A stretch of 64,000 bases of DNA from Allomuricauda sp. GTDB taxonomy: Bacteria; Bacteroidota; Bacteroidia; Flavobacteriales; Flavobacteriaceae. The stretch lies in NCBI GenBank assembly GCA_003712125.1, contig RHLF01000002.1:868001-932000 (forward strand), read 5' to 3'. Below the pieces are notes generated by a model. It was given only the letters and a program-made list of their open reading frames with translations, searched no databases and was not told the DNA's origin. This document shows, one piece after another, positions 35,617-44,760 of the stretch; within the stretch, counting starts at the first letter, position 1, and every line of letters begins with the position of its first letter. Both the position numbers and the translations under genes were made by a program.

Positions 35617-36509
35617 AGGACCGCCAATTCTTTAGGTACCTTATTTCTATGCTTCCAGCGTTTGTGCGTCCAGAAATAATATTCCGGTGCCTCGCGGATC
35701 GAACCTTCCAATCGTTTCATAAAAGTTTCGGAGATATCGTAATCAGCTACCTCCTTTGGGTTTTCTGAAATTACCTCAAAACTTGCTTCGTAGTAGCCTC
35801 GTTTTAATTTTTTGACCTTTAAAAAAATGGGGACCAGATCGTGTTTTTTACACAATTCTTCACCGCCGACATGTATGGGAACCATCACATCCATAAACTT
35901 TGCCCAATGGCGTGTCCGATTCATCATAGGAGACTGATCACTGGCAATTCCCAAGACAAAAGTCTTTTTCTCTGCAACCATTTGGGCGATAATTTTTCGT
36001 GATTCGTTAGTCTTTATGAGATCGGTGCCATAGGTTCCTCGAATCTTCTTGATCAGGTTGTCGAAATACCTATTGTTGATTTTTTGATAGATGGCCATGG
36101 GCTGGGGCGTAAGCTGGGTGTTGATGCCTAATAACCATTCCCAACTCGCATAATGCCCAGCGAACAGTACCGTACTGCGATTTTTTGCTGCAAGCGAATT
36201 GATCAATTCCGGATTGGTAACATGAAATCGTTTCCGCATGGTTTCAACGGACATGCCCATGGTTTTGACCATTTCCAAGAACATATCGCACATATGCTTG
36301 TAAAACTTCTTCTCAAGAATTCGTATTTCGTCATGGTGCTTCTCGGGGAAGGCCAATTTCAAATTGGCACGAACTACTTTTTTTCGATACCCAAAAATGC
36401 GATATACCAGAACATATACCATATCAGATAAAAGGTACAGCAGTGGAAAGGGTAATTTCGAGACCAACCAAATGAACGGATAGGCCAATAAAAAGACAAG
36501 TAATTGCAT
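35613..36509 (-). CDS. lpxL: Lipid A acyltransferase (LpxL/HtrB family)
   Basis: A 298-residue late acyltransferase that adds acyl chains to lipid A at the inner membrane. One N-terminal hydrophobic anchor (LVFLLAYPFIWLVSKLPF), the catalytic pair HYASWEW (HxxxxE, near 117-123), NRYFDNLIKKIRG and a metal/phosphate region DQSPMMNRTRHWAKFMD are visible. The start at 36509 (MQLLVFLL) was preferred to the longer frame to 36548, which would run through the shared promoter palindrome. Divergent from the rhomboid gene. LpxL versus LpxM identity cannot be decided by sequence alone. Confidence 0.85.
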   Translation of the reverse strand: MQLLVFLLAYPFIWLVSKLPFPLLYLLSDMVYVLVYRIFGYRKKVVRANLKLAFPEKHHDEIRILEKKFYKHMCDMFLEMVKTMGMSVETMRKRFHVTNPELINSLAAKNRSTVLFAGHYASWEWLLGINTQLTPQPMAIYQKINNRYFDNLIKKIRGTYGTDLIKTNESRKIIAQMVAEKKTFVLGIASDQSPMMNRTRHWAKFMDVMVPIHVGGEELCKKHDLVPIFLKVKKLKRGYYEASFEVISENPKEVADYDISETFMKRLEGSIREAPEYYFWTHKRWKHRNKVPKELAVL

Positions 36510-36522
36510 AAAAAATCGTTGT

Positions 36523-36542
36523 TCAAATATAGCTATATTTGA
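36523..36542. promoter_or_regulatory. Symmetric divergent promoter palindrome (lpxL / rhomboid)
   Basis: A perfect 20-base inverted repeat, arms TCAAATATAG and CTATATTTGA, contains two back-to-back copies of the -7 consensus: TATATTTG on the plus strand (36534-36541) and the same on the minus strand (36524-36531). Each is followed at a similar distance by a start codon (36558 on plus, 36509 on minus), with predicted 5' leaders of only about ten bases. Confidence 0.55.
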
Positions 36543-36557
36543 TTCCAAACCTGATGC

Positions 36558-37208
36558 ATGTATAATTTGGATTTAGCGACCATAGGTATCATAGCGGCCA
36601 ATTTATTGGTTACCCTTAGGGGCTTTAGTGACAATCACTTTTTTGAACGCTATAAGTTTAGCGTTGGGGGCATTCAAGCAGGTCAAAAGGAACGCATGTT
36701 GACATCAGGATTTCTGCATGTCGATTTTGCGCATTTGTTTTTTAACATGTTTACCCTCTTTTTCTTTGCCGATGTGGTCATTAGATGGTTTGGTTCCTCC
36801 AAGTTCTTGATCATGTATTTTGTAAGCCTGGTTGCGGGTAGTCTATTGGCCCTCTTCTTTCATAAGAAGGAGCCTTATTACAGCGCTGTTGGGGCCAGTG
36901 GGGCGGTGACTGGCATTCTCTATGGGGCCATTTTACTGCAACCTGACATGAAACTGGCCTTACTTTTTATTCCCATTCCGCTACCGGCCTATATTCTGGG
37001 TATTGCTTATCTGTTGTATTCCATCTATGGCATGAAAAGCCGATTGGGTAATATCGGACACACGGCACATTTTGGGGGTGCCATTGGGGGCTATGTAGTA
37101 ACACTGCTCTTCAAACCCGACCTCTTATGGAATGAAACCTTAATGGTCATATTGCTGGCAATACCCATAATCATTCTCTTTATCCTTCAAAAAGTAGGAA
37201 AAATCTGA
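36558..37208 (+). CDS. Rhomboid-family intramembrane serine protease
   Basis: A 216-residue membrane protease with six helices, cutting transmembrane substrates within the bilayer. The Ser is in VGASGAVTG (near 113) and the His in GHTAHFGGAIGG (near 170), and the structural motif HVDFAHLFFNMFTLFFF is on the second helix. Catalytic dyad is complete. Substrates are unknown. It is transcribed from the palindromic promoter shared with lpxL. Confidence 0.92.
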   Translation: MYNLDLATIGIIAANLLVTLRGFSDNHFFERYKFSVGGIQAGQKERMLTSGFLHVDFAHLFFNMFTLFFFADVVIRWFGSSKFLIMYFVSLVAGSLLALFFHKKEPYYSAVGASGAVTGILYGAILLQPDMKLALLFIPIPLPAYILGIAYLLYSIYGMKSRLGNIGHTAHFGGAIGGYVVTLLFKPDLLWNETLMVILLAIPIIILFILQKVGKI

Positions 37209-37312
37209 TAGGAATATATTCCACACCACATTCTACCTGTATTTGACAACAAAAGTTGGGTAATTACCTGTATCTCAGCTTATTTTCGCCACTCTTACAT
37301 TAACCTACAAAT

Positions 37313-38950
37313 ATGAGAATTCAGATTCGCTTTATCGCCTTTATTTTTGTTGCCCTAGTTGTTTCATGTTCTGATGAAACTACCGTTTTTGAAAATCCAC
37401 AAGACAGCATTGGTCTTGAAACCAATCAAGCGGTTCTTACGAGCAGCATCTCACTTGAAAATGCAGGCGTCCTTGACATTTTTGAAGAACAACAACTGAA
37501 CAGCGGCTTTTCGCGATTTCCCAATGATCAAGCCGGGGGTTACCCTTTGGAATTGATTGCCCAGGTTTCTCCGCCTTCTTTTGCAGGTGGTGAAAACTTG
37601 ACGGCTACAGATATTCATATTGATGGCGATTATGCATATATCTCTTATAATACGGCAGGAGCTGATTATAAGGGTGCTGTGGATATTGTCAATGTCAGCG
37701 ACCCCACATCCCCTGTATTGACGGGGAGGGCCTATAGCTTTGACAAGGACTTGAACGCAATACATTACGCCAATGGGTACATTTACGTTGTTGGGGGTAC
37801 CGATGCAGAGCAATCGGCTTTGGCGACCGCCAATTCGGTAGTCATTAAAGTGGCCGCGAACAATGGTCGGTTCGATACCTCAGACCTCACCTATAGTTAT
37901 CAAGAAGGTTTTAATGCCAACGATGTTATCGTTGTGGGTGGCGGCGTTTATGTGACAAGTGGACGAGACGGTTATGTTACGCAATTTGATGCAGGCACCC
38001 TTGAAATTGTAAATGAGGAACCCTACCAAGATTTGCGATCGGTGGTTGTTAAAGATGGAAGATTTTTAGTGTTGGATGCCGCTGTTGGTGTGCGGGTGTT
38101 AGACGCTTCGCTTCAGGAGACCTCGCAAATTCAGATCGATTCCGATTTTAGGCTTGCCGATAAGCGAACACTCGATATTATGGATGACAAGGTTATTGTG
38201 GCCGAAGGTCGCAATGGTGCCGGTGTTTATGAAATCAATTCTGGAACCTTTTTAGAATATATTCCTATTGCCCTAAACCCTGCCAATGTAGAGGAAGCCG
38301 ACAAGGTTACCAATGCAACCGCCTTTAACGAAGGTGCCATTCTAATGGCCAACGGAGGCGCGGGTCTTGGATTGGCCGAAGAGGATAACGGATCCCTGAA
38401 TACGGTAGGTGTTATCGAATTGAACGGATCTATCAATTATGTCGCTTCCCGGGGTGATTACATCTTTGCGGCATCAGGGAGAGAAGGTCTTCAAGTGATA
38501 AAAATGAACAAACCTTCTCCTGGTCTTGAGGCACGTTGTGCTGATTCACCTGCTTACAGTGGAAGTTCTCGTCTCAATGTCCCCGTAGGAGAATCATGGG
38601 CCTTTAGTGGTTCGGTACGATTCCGTTCGGTAGATGTTGCAGGATCATTATTGTTGTGCGGTACTTGGACCGTTCGTAATGCCGTTAACATTGCAGACGG
38701 TGGATTGTTCGAAATGAACGGAACCTTTATTGTGGCCCGTAATAACAGAAGAAGAGATTTAACCGTGGGTCAAGGTGCCACCTTTAGGGTTGAGGGCAAC
38801 CTTACCATCTATGGAGATTTGATTCTTGAGGATGATGCTACCCTTGAATTTATAGGAGAGGACTCTGTTGTTAATGTATTCGGTGATGTGGAGTTGGGAG
38901 ACAACGCCACCGTATCCGGCACCTTTAGGGATGTTCAGGACAAGTTCTGA
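37313..38950 (+). CDS. Beta-propeller (LVIVD-type) surface lipoprotein with beta-helical tail
   Basis: A 545-residue lipoprotein (lipobox VVSC, Cys near 20). Residues about 80-400 hold repeats of the type DYAYISYNTAGADYKGAVDIVNVSDP, that is, beta-propeller blades as in LVIVD/WD-like repeat proteins; YVTSGRDGYV, KVIVAEGRNGAGVYEI and YIFAASGREGLQVIK are further blades. The final ~130 residues (CADSPAYSG...DVELGDNATVSGTF) form short beta rungs with regular Asn/Gly turns, resembling a right-handed beta-helix. No catalytic motif. A cell-surface adhesion or binding role is inferred. A terminator follows. Confidence 0.78.
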   Translation: MRIQIRFIAFIFVALVVSCSDETTVFENPQDSIGLETNQAVLTSSISLENAGVLDIFEEQQLNSGFSRFPNDQAGGYPLELIAQVSPPSFAGGENLTATDIHIDGDYAYISYNTAGADYKGAVDIVNVSDPTSPVLTGRAYSFDKDLNAIHYANGYIYVVGGTDAEQSALATANSVVIKVAANNGRFDTSDLTYSYQEGFNANDVIVVGGGVYVTSGRDGYVTQFDAGTLEIVNEEPYQDLRSVVVKDGRFLVLDAAVGVRVLDASLQETSQIQIDSDFRLADKRTLDIMDDKVIVAEGRNGAGVYEINSGTFLEYIPIALNPANVEEADKVTNATAFNEGAILMANGGAGLGLAEEDNGSLNTVGVIELNGSINYVASRGDYIFAASGREGLQVIKMNKPSPGLEARCADSPAYSGSSRLNVPVGESWAFSGSVRFRSVDVAGSLLLCGTWTVRNAVNIADGGLFEMNGTFIVARNNRRRDLTVGQGATFRVEGNLTIYGDLILEDDATLEFIGEDSVVNVFGDVELGDNATVSGTFRDVQDKF

Positions 38951-38975
38951 TTGTTACTAAAATAAAATGATATCC

Positions 38976-39002
38976 AACCACCTCATTTGCAGGTGGTTTT
39001 TT
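38976..39002. terminator. Rho-independent terminator
   Basis: Eight-bp stem AACCACCT / AGGTGGTT with loop CATTTGC and a T-run after it (38997-39002), 25 bases past the propeller gene stop. Also positioned at the end of the convergent TlpA-like gene. Confidence 0.85.
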
Positions 39003-40110
39003 ATTGTAGTAGCTCAGCTACTTTCGCTTCCAATGCCGATCCTCTTAAGTTTTTGGCCACAATCACTCCATTTTCATCCAACAAAAAGGCCGCCGGAATA
39101 GCATTTACATTGTACAACTTGGCAACCGGATCTTGAAAGCGCTGTAAGTGGGATACATGATTCCATGCAAGACCATCATCTTCAATGGCTTTGACCCATT
39201 GATCGGCATTGGAATCCAGTGAAACACCAACCACATCAAATCCCAGGTCTTTATATTTCTCATAAACGGCAACAATGTTCGGATTTTCCATACGACAAGG
39301 TTTGCACCATGCCGCCCAAAAGTCGATTAAGGTCAATTTTGATTTAACCTCATTCAGTGCCATTTGCCCACCCGATGGGGTAGGGCCAGAAAAGTCTGGT
39401 GCAACAGCCCCGATTTCCGTTGCTTTGGTTTGGTTCAAAATAGTTTCAATATTTTTTCCGGGCTGTGAAGCCTTGATGTTAGGGTCAAGGGCCTCATACA
39501 TTGCTCGAATTTCGTCGAGTGGCATGGCCTTGGTCTTGATCAAAGTGTCTAAGATTAAGGCCGAGATCAAGGCATTGGGATTTTCTTTCACAAAATCCAC
39601 ATTATGGGTCTTCATTTTTTCTTGAAGCTCAAAGAATTCATCACGCAGCGATTCTGCGGCTGCCGTATCACGTGCAGCGCTGGCTCTTCTAAAATCATCT
39701 TGAAGGGAACGCCCCATGGCCGTTATTTCGCGAGATCCTTTAAGAAAATCCATAAAAAGTTCATTTTGCAGGGTTCCTTCAACTTTGGCAAAGGCCAGGC
39801 TGTCTTTTTGGAACGACATCCCGATTGCCCCATTTTCAAGAATCACGGGTACACTACCGCGAAGTCCGTCCACAAAAACATAATACAATTGCGGTTCGTC
39901 AGTGGTCCCCATAAAAGAGAATTTCCCCTCAACTACGCGTGTAGTATCAATTTCGATCAATTGGTTCAGCGAATCAGATGTTTTTAAAAATACCGAGGTG
40001 CTATCGGGCAGTTCACCACTTACCGATCCCTGGAGATCGAATCCGTCTGTTTTGGATGCACAGGAAACCAATAGCGATAGGATAAAGATGGAAATGGAAA
40101 AATTCCTCAT
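39001..40110 (-). CDS. TlpA-like thioredoxin-fold lipoprotein with DUF4369-type N-terminus
   Basis: A 369-residue exported thiol-disulfide oxidoreductase. A lipoprotein signal (LSLLVSCASK) is followed by an N-terminal domain (about 25-230: FDLQGSVSGELPDSTSVFLKT...) of the type found in Bacteroidota TlpA/ResA proteins, then a thioredoxin/AhpC fold with the redox motif AAWCKPCRMENP near 267 and AIPAAFLLDENG. It probably reduces or shuffles disulfides on exported proteins. The start at 40110 gives the lipobox; a 20-residue upstream extension is discarded. Confidence 0.9.
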   Translation of the reverse strand: MRNFSISIFILSLLVSCASKTDGFDLQGSVSGELPDSTSVFLKTSDSLNQLIEIDTTRVVEGKFSFMGTTDEPQLYYVFVDGLRGSVPVILENGAIGMSFQKDSLAFAKVEGTLQNELFMDFLKGSREITAMGRSLQDDFRRASAARDTAAAESLRDEFFELQEKMKTHNVDFVKENPNALISALILDTLIKTKAMPLDEIRAMYEALDPNIKASQPGKNIETILNQTKATEIGAVAPDFSGPTPSGGQMALNEVKSKLTLIDFWAAWCKPCRMENPNIVAVYEKYKDLGFDVVGVSLDSNADQWVKAIEDDGLAWNHVSHLQRFQDPVAKLYNVNAIPAAFLLDENGVIVAKNLRGSALEAKVAELLQ

Positions 40111-40156
40111 TGTTCGGGTTTTGAAGGTCAAAGGTATCATTACTACAAGGAAATAA

Positions 40157-40184
40157 AAAACCCTTAACAAAAGCTAAGGGTTTT
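40157..40184 (-). terminator. Rho-independent terminator of the barrel gene
   Basis: Ten-bp stem AAAACCCTTA / TAAGGGTTTT with loop ACAAAAGC; read on the minus strand it ends in a T-run. It follows the porin-like gene and precedes the TlpA-like gene start (40110), so the two are transcribed separately. Confidence 0.8.
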
Positions 40185-40198
40185 GATCTTCGGTAATT

Positions 40199-40708
40199 TT
40201 AGAATTGATACCGTATGCCAAGGGCGATGTCGAAATCAAAATTATCACTGAATCCATCGTAGCCCAATATGCCGACTTCTGGTCTAAAATCGAGCGAAAG
40301 GAGTAGGGGGATATTAAAATTATATTCCACACCTATATTTCCTGCCCCAAAAACGAAAAGCCCGTCATTGTCGTCAACTGCCCCACCTTGGTTGTCGGGT
40401 ATGGGTTCAAAATCAACACTTCCAAGTCCACCACCAAAACCGTAATACCAATTAAATCCGCCATCCAATTGATGCACCCATTGGTATATGCCGGAAAGTT
40501 TAAAGGCATCAAAGTTTCGGCTGTCACGCCAACCCAAATTGAATTCGGCACGATTGTACCGTCCGATGGATTTTTGGTATGAAATTTCGGCGCCAAACCC
40601 GTCACTATCGCCCAGGCGCAGGCCCAGCGAATGGTCTGAAATGTCTTGAGCGCTCAAACTTGCTGTTGCAAATAAAAAAACCAAGGAAAAAATTGTGGTA
40701 ATCTTCAT
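40199..40708 (-). CDS. Porin-like outer-membrane beta-barrel protein
   Basis: A 169-residue exported protein: signal peptide ending ASLSAQ and about eight amphipathic beta strands (SLGLRLGDSDGFGAEISYQ, FNLGWRDSRNF, WYYGFGGGLGSVDF, VFGAGNIGVEYNF, ALGIRYQF). It ends in aromatic Phe, typical of barrel insertion. Function unknown. It is a single-gene unit bounded by the hairpin at 40157-40184 and divergent from the dehydrogenase. Confidence 0.82.
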   Translation of the reverse strand: MKITTIFSLVFLFATASLSAQDISDHSLGLRLGDSDGFGAEISYQKSIGRYNRAEFNLGWRDSRNFDAFKLSGIYQWVHQLDGGFNWYYGFGGGLGSVDFEPIPDNQGGAVDDNDGLFVFGAGNIGVEYNFNIPLLLSLDFRPEVGILGYDGFSDNFDFDIALGIRYQF

Positions 40709-40738
40709 ATGTTTCTCTTTAAGTTGAAAATTTAAGAA

Positions 40739-40746
40739 TAGCTTTG
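40739..40746 (+). promoter_or_regulatory. Promoter element of the FAD/Fe-S dehydrogenase gene
   Basis: TAGCTTTG fits TAnnTTTG. It predicts a start near 40752, downstream of the first in-frame start (TTG 40744), supporting a later TTG as the true initiation codon. Confidence 0.4.
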
Positions 40747-40794
40747 CTATCGCTATTGGTTAAAACTCGTTTAGAGCTCAAAAATTGTTCCAAG

Positions 40795-43707
40795 TTGAAC
40801 ACTGATCATCTTACAACCCTTTCAAAACAACTGGCCGGTGAATTAAAATTTGATACACTGAGCAAAGCATTATATGCTACCGACGCCTCGGTGTACCGCA
40901 AAATTCCTACAGCCGTTTCCTTTCCAAAATCAGAGGCAGATCTAATAAAACTGATTGCCTTCGCAACGGATCATGAAATTGGACTGATACCGCGCGCGGC
41001 TGGTACCTCATTGGCCGGACAATGTGTGGGTAGCGGTATTGTGGTTGATGTATCACGACATTTTACCAAAATCCTAAATCTTGATACCACTAAAAAGCAG
41101 GTAACCGTGCAGCCGGGTGTCATTCGAGACAATCTCAATCGGTATTTAAAACCACATGGTTTATTTTTTGGTCCCAATACCTCCACTTCAAATCGCTGTA
41201 TGATAGGGGGTATGGTAGGAAATAATTCCTCAGGAACAACGTCGATCCAATATGGCGTTACCCGTGATAAAGTGGTTGCACTAAAAGTACTGCTTTCCGA
41301 TGGTTCTACAGCCACGATAAGCCCACTGAACACCAAGGCATTTGAAGCAAAATGTAAGGAACAAACCCTTGAAGGTAAGATCTATAAACAACTGTGGGAT
41401 GAGTTATCGGACCAAGAACAAAGCGATCGTATTTTAAAGGAATTTCCCAAACCCTCCATCCATAGAAGAAATACGGGCTATGCGATCGACCTGTTGCTCG
41501 ACAATGCCGTTTTTGGAAATTCATCGGCTCCTTTTGACCTGAGCAAATTGCTTTGCGGTAGCGAAGGTACCTTGGCCCTGACCACTGAAATCACCTTGCA
41601 ATTGGATGATTTGCCTCCTGCCTTCTCGGCCATGGTAGCCACCCACTACAGTACCTTGGAAGCCTGTCTTAAGGATGTCTCCCAAACCATGAAGCACAAT
41701 CTGTTCACCTGCGAAATGATGGATAAGGTCATTCTCGATTGCACCAAAAACAATCGGCAGCAATTGGCCAACCGTTTTTTTATTGAAGGTGACCCAGCAG
41801 CCATATTGATGCTGGAGGTTCGCGCGCATTCAGAAGAAGCCTTGGAAGAACAATTGCACCTTTTGCAGAAAACCATTAAGAAATCAGGGTTAAGTTATGC
41901 CAGACCGGTACTTAAGGGAAATCAAATTCAACAGGCTCTTGAACTGAGAAAAGCAGGCTTGGGGTTATTGGGCAATATGGTGGGTGATAAAAAGGCGGTC
42001 GCCTGTATTGAGGATACGGCCGTTGCCTTAGAAGACCTTAGCGATTTCATTTTGGAGTTTACTGAAATCATGAAGGGCTATGGGCAGCAAGCAGTTTATT
42101 ATGCCCATGCTGGTGCGGGTGAGTTGCACCTGCGCCCCATACTTAATTTGAAAAAGAAAGCCGACGTCAAGTTGTTTCGAGCTATTACAACCGATGTAGC
42201 CCGATTGACCAAAAAATATAGGGGTAGTTTTAGTGGAGAGCATGGTGATGGTATTGTTCGGGCTGAGTTTATTCCCATAATGATAGGGCAAGAAAATTAT
42301 GACATGCTACGGCGTGTCAAAAGTACTTTTGACCCCGGCAACTTATTTAACCCCGGAAAAATAGTTGACCCATTCCCAATGGATGAGTCTTTTAGGTATG
42401 ATGTTGGGCGAATAGAACCAAAAATTAACACCCTATTGGATTTTTCCAAGGATGAAGGCTTATTGAAATCTGCCGAAAAGTGCAACGGCAGTGGGGATTG
42501 CCGAAAAACCCATGAATTTTCGGGTGCCATGTGCCCCAGTTATCATGCAACCTTAAATGAAACCCATACCACGAGGGGAAGGGCGAATGCCTTACGAGAA
42601 TTTCTGACGCAATCCGAAAAACAGAATCCATTCGACCATAAAGAACTAAAAGAAGTGTTCGATTTATGTTTGAGTTGCAAAGCCTGTGCCTCTGAATGCC
42701 CCAGCAGTGTTGATGTAGCCTCTTATAAAGCAGAATTTCAATACCAATATCAAGAAACCAATGGCTACCCCTTGCGGAATCGGTTGTTTGCCCATAGTAC
42801 AAAACTGAACAGCTTGGGAAGCCGTATGCCATGGCTGGTCAATGCGCTGTATAACTTCAAATTTTCAGGAGCTTTGATCAAACGAACCTTCGGTATCGCT
42901 AAAAACAGGAGTCTTCCCAATATCTATAGTTTTAATTTCAATAAATACCTTCTAAATACTGTAAGTCAATTAAATAACGATAAAAGTATAATTCTCTATA
43001 TCGATGAATTTACGCAGTATTTGGATGTAGAGGTAGGGCAAGATGCCATTGCCTTGTTAAAAGGCCTTGGGTACCAGGTGGAGCTCTTTTATGGCGAAAG
43101 TGGTCGTTCCCACATTTCAAAAGGCTTTTTAAAACAAGCGAAACAACTGGCTAATGAAAATATAAAGGCCTTACATAAAGCTATCGATGCGCAAACCCCC
43201 ATCATTGGATTGGAACCTTCCGCAATTTTAAGTTTTCGTGACGAGTATGTGAAACTGGCCGAATCTAAGGATAGGGCGGAAAAACTAAAGGAGCAGTCTT
43301 TTCTGATAGAGGAGTTTCTTTCCAAAGAAATTGAAAATGGAGCGCTAACAGCCGATATGTTCGGTGATGCGCCAAGGGAGATAAAAATCCACAACCACTG
43401 TTACCAAAAGGCATTGTCGAACCAAAAGGTGACTTTTGATATTTTGAATCTTCCAAAAAACCATAAGGTCTCGATTATTAGTTCGGGCTGTTGTGGTATG
43501 GCAGGTTCTTTTGGTTATGAAAAAGAGCATTACGATGTGAGCATGCAAATAGGGGAGTTAAAACTGTTTCCAGCCGTTCGAAAATGTAGTGGTGAAACTA
43601 CCATAAGTGCGAACGGCACCAGTTGTCGCCATCAAATTTTTGATGGCACGGGAACCAAGGCTTTACACCCCGTCACCATCCTCAGACAGGCGTTGCTTGT
43701 CAAGTGA
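40795..43707 (+). CDS. FAD-linked oxidase fused to Fe-S and CCG domains (D-lactate/D-2-hydroxyacid dehydrogenase-like)
   Basis: A ~970-residue fusion. Domains in order: FAD-binding (about 20-235: PRAAGTSLAGQCVGSG, PNTSTSNRCMIGGMVGNNSSGT), FAD-oxidase C-terminal domain (about 290-520: HAGAGELHLRPI, SGEHGDGIVRAEF), an Fe-S region with DCRKTHEFSGAMC and CLSCKACASECP, and a C-terminal CCG domain (SSGCCGMAGSFG). Such proteins oxidise D-lactate, D-2-hydroxyglutarate or related hydroxyacids and pass electrons onward. The start is TTG at 40795 (giving MNTDHLTTLSKQLAGEL); no ATG exists nearby and an earlier TTG falls inside the predicted promoter. Its last 45 bases overlap the convergent phosphatase gene. 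Confidence 0.88.
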   Translation: MNTDHLTTLSKQLAGELKFDTLSKALYATDASVYRKIPTAVSFPKSEADLIKLIAFATDHEIGLIPRAAGTSLAGQCVGSGIVVDVSRHFTKILNLDTTKKQVTVQPGVIRDNLNRYLKPHGLFFGPNTSTSNRCMIGGMVGNNSSGTTSIQYGVTRDKVVALKVLLSDGSTATISPLNTKAFEAKCKEQTLEGKIYKQLWDELSDQEQSDRILKEFPKPSIHRRNTGYAIDLLLDNAVFGNSSAPFDLSKLLCGSEGTLALTTEITLQLDDLPPAFSAMVATHYSTLEACLKDVSQTMKHNLFTCEMMDKVILDCTKNNRQQLANRFFIEGDPAAILMLEVRAHSEEALEEQLHLLQKTIKKSGLSYARPVLKGNQIQQALELRKAGLGLLGNMVGDKKAVACIEDTAVALEDLSDFILEFTEIMKGYGQQAVYYAHAGAGELHLRPILNLKKKADVKLFRAITTDVARLTKKYRGSFSGEHGDGIVRAEFIPIMIGQENYDMLRRVKSTFDPGNLFNPGKIVDPFPMDESFRYDVGRIEPKINTLLDFSKDEGLLKSAEKCNGSGDCRKTHEFSGAMCPSYHATLNETHTTRGRANALREFLTQSEKQNPFDHKELKEVFDLCLSCKACASECPSSVDVASYKAEFQYQYQETNGYPLRNRLFAHSTKLNSLGSRMPWLVNALYNFKFSGALIKRTFGIAKNRSLPNIYSFNFNKYLLNTVSQLNNDKSIILYIDEFTQYLDVEVGQDAIALLKGLGYQVELFYGESGRSHISKGFLKQAKQLANENIKALHKAIDAQTPIIGLEPSAILSFRDEYVKLAESKDRAEKLKEQSFLIEEFLSKEIENGALTADMFGDAPREIKIHNHCYQKALSNQKVTFDILNLPKNHKVSIISSGCCGMAGSFGYEKEHYDVSMQIGELKLFPAVRKCSGETTISANGTSCRHQIFDGTGTKALHPVTILRQALLVK

Positions 43708-44574
43708 TTTTTCTGATTTCAAATCTGACGACTCGTCTGTAGTTTGTGCTTCATTGCTACTGGTGATCGAGGCAATGAGTTCATTCATATCCAAACCCTT
43801 GAGGTCCTCATCAACAAAGAAGGGTAAAAGCTTGTCATGGTTATAGCGATAAATGCGCCAGCGTTTAAATGAATATTCGAGCGCTGTTAGATTTTCAACC
43901 CAGTCTCCTGAATTCAGGTACAGGGTTTTGCCATGTTTATTTTCAAACACTTCTTTTTTGGGTTGGTGGATATGCCCACATACGACATAATCGTAATGAT
44001 TTTCAATGGCCAGTTCAGCAGCAACACGTTCAAAATTATTGACGTGTTTCACTGCGCTTTTCACACTGTTTTTAATCCGCTTGGACAGTGAATATTTTCC
44101 CTTTCCCAGTTTGACCAGCCACCAGTTGACAAAACTGTTGATCAAAATGAGCAGATCATAGCCGTATCCACCCAGTTTCGCCAGCCATTTGGCATTTTGA
44201 ATTGAAACATCAAACACGTCACCATGAAAAATCCAGGCCCGTTTTCCATCCAAATTCAGCACCAGCTTGTTGGCAATATTAAAATTACCCATCGAGGTAC
44301 CCGCAAATTTTCGAAGTGTCTCGTCATGATTGCCGGTGATATAGTACACTTCGGTGCCGTTCGAGGCCATACCAATCAATTTTTTTAAAACTTTCAAATG
44401 GGAAGAGGGGAAATAGCGCTTGCTAAATTGCCAGATATCGATGATATCGCCATTAAGTACCAATTTTTTGGGTTGAATACTGTTCAGATAGGCCATCAAT
44501 TCGTCGGCATGACAGCCATAGGTGCCCAAATGCACATCGGAAATTACGGCCAATTCAATCTTTCTCTTTTTCAA
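43663..44574 (-). CDS. LpxH-like metallophosphoesterase
   Basis: A 303-residue calcineurin-fold phosphoesterase similar to UDP-2,3-diacylglucosamine diphosphatase of lipid A synthesis. Metal-binding motifs AVISDVHLGTYG, LNGDIIDIWQ, TGNHDE, FHGDVFD and CGHIHQPK are all present. Compared with E. coli LpxH it is longer, with an inserted helical region (LLILINSFVNWWLVKLGKGK) and an acidic tail (ESSDLKSEKSLDKQRLSEDGDGV). TTG at 44574 starts MKKRKIELAVISDVHLG, matching the usual family start. The tail overlaps the 3' end of the dehydrogenase by 45 bases. Confidence 0.85.
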   Translation of the reverse strand: MKKRKIELAVISDVHLGTYGCHADELMAYLNSIQPKKLVLNGDIIDIWQFSKRYFPSSHLKVLKKLIGMASNGTEVYYITGNHDETLRKFAGTSMGNFNIANKLVLNLDGKRAWIFHGDVFDVSIQNAKWLAKLGGYGYDLLILINSFVNWWLVKLGKGKYSLSKRIKNSVKSAVKHVNNFERVAAELAIENHYDYVVCGHIHQPKKEVFENKHGKTLYLNSGDWVENLTALEYSFKRWRIYRYNHDKLLPFFVDEDLKGLDMNELIASITSSNEAQTTDESSDLKSEKSLDKQRLSEDGDGV

Positions 44575-44713
44575 CGCATTCGAATTTAGTTGCAAAGTAA
44601 AAGCGGTATAATGAACTAAAAATCAATTCCGTGTCAATTGTATATCAGCATAGTGTTAAGTAATTCTTAGAAGTAAGGGTTTATGTTACGCCAACATTAA
44701 ATTGCCCTTGGTT

Positions 44714-44743
44714 TTTGTATAAGCCATTTAACATTTACCTTTG
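44714..44743 (+). promoter_or_regulatory. Promoter of aroC
   Basis: TTTG (44714-44717), 18 bases, TACCTTTG (44736-44743), an exact TAnnTTTG match with ideal spacing; predicted start near 44750, 11 bases before the ATG. Confidence 0.55.
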
Positions 44744-44760
44744 AGACTTAGCACTTCAGT

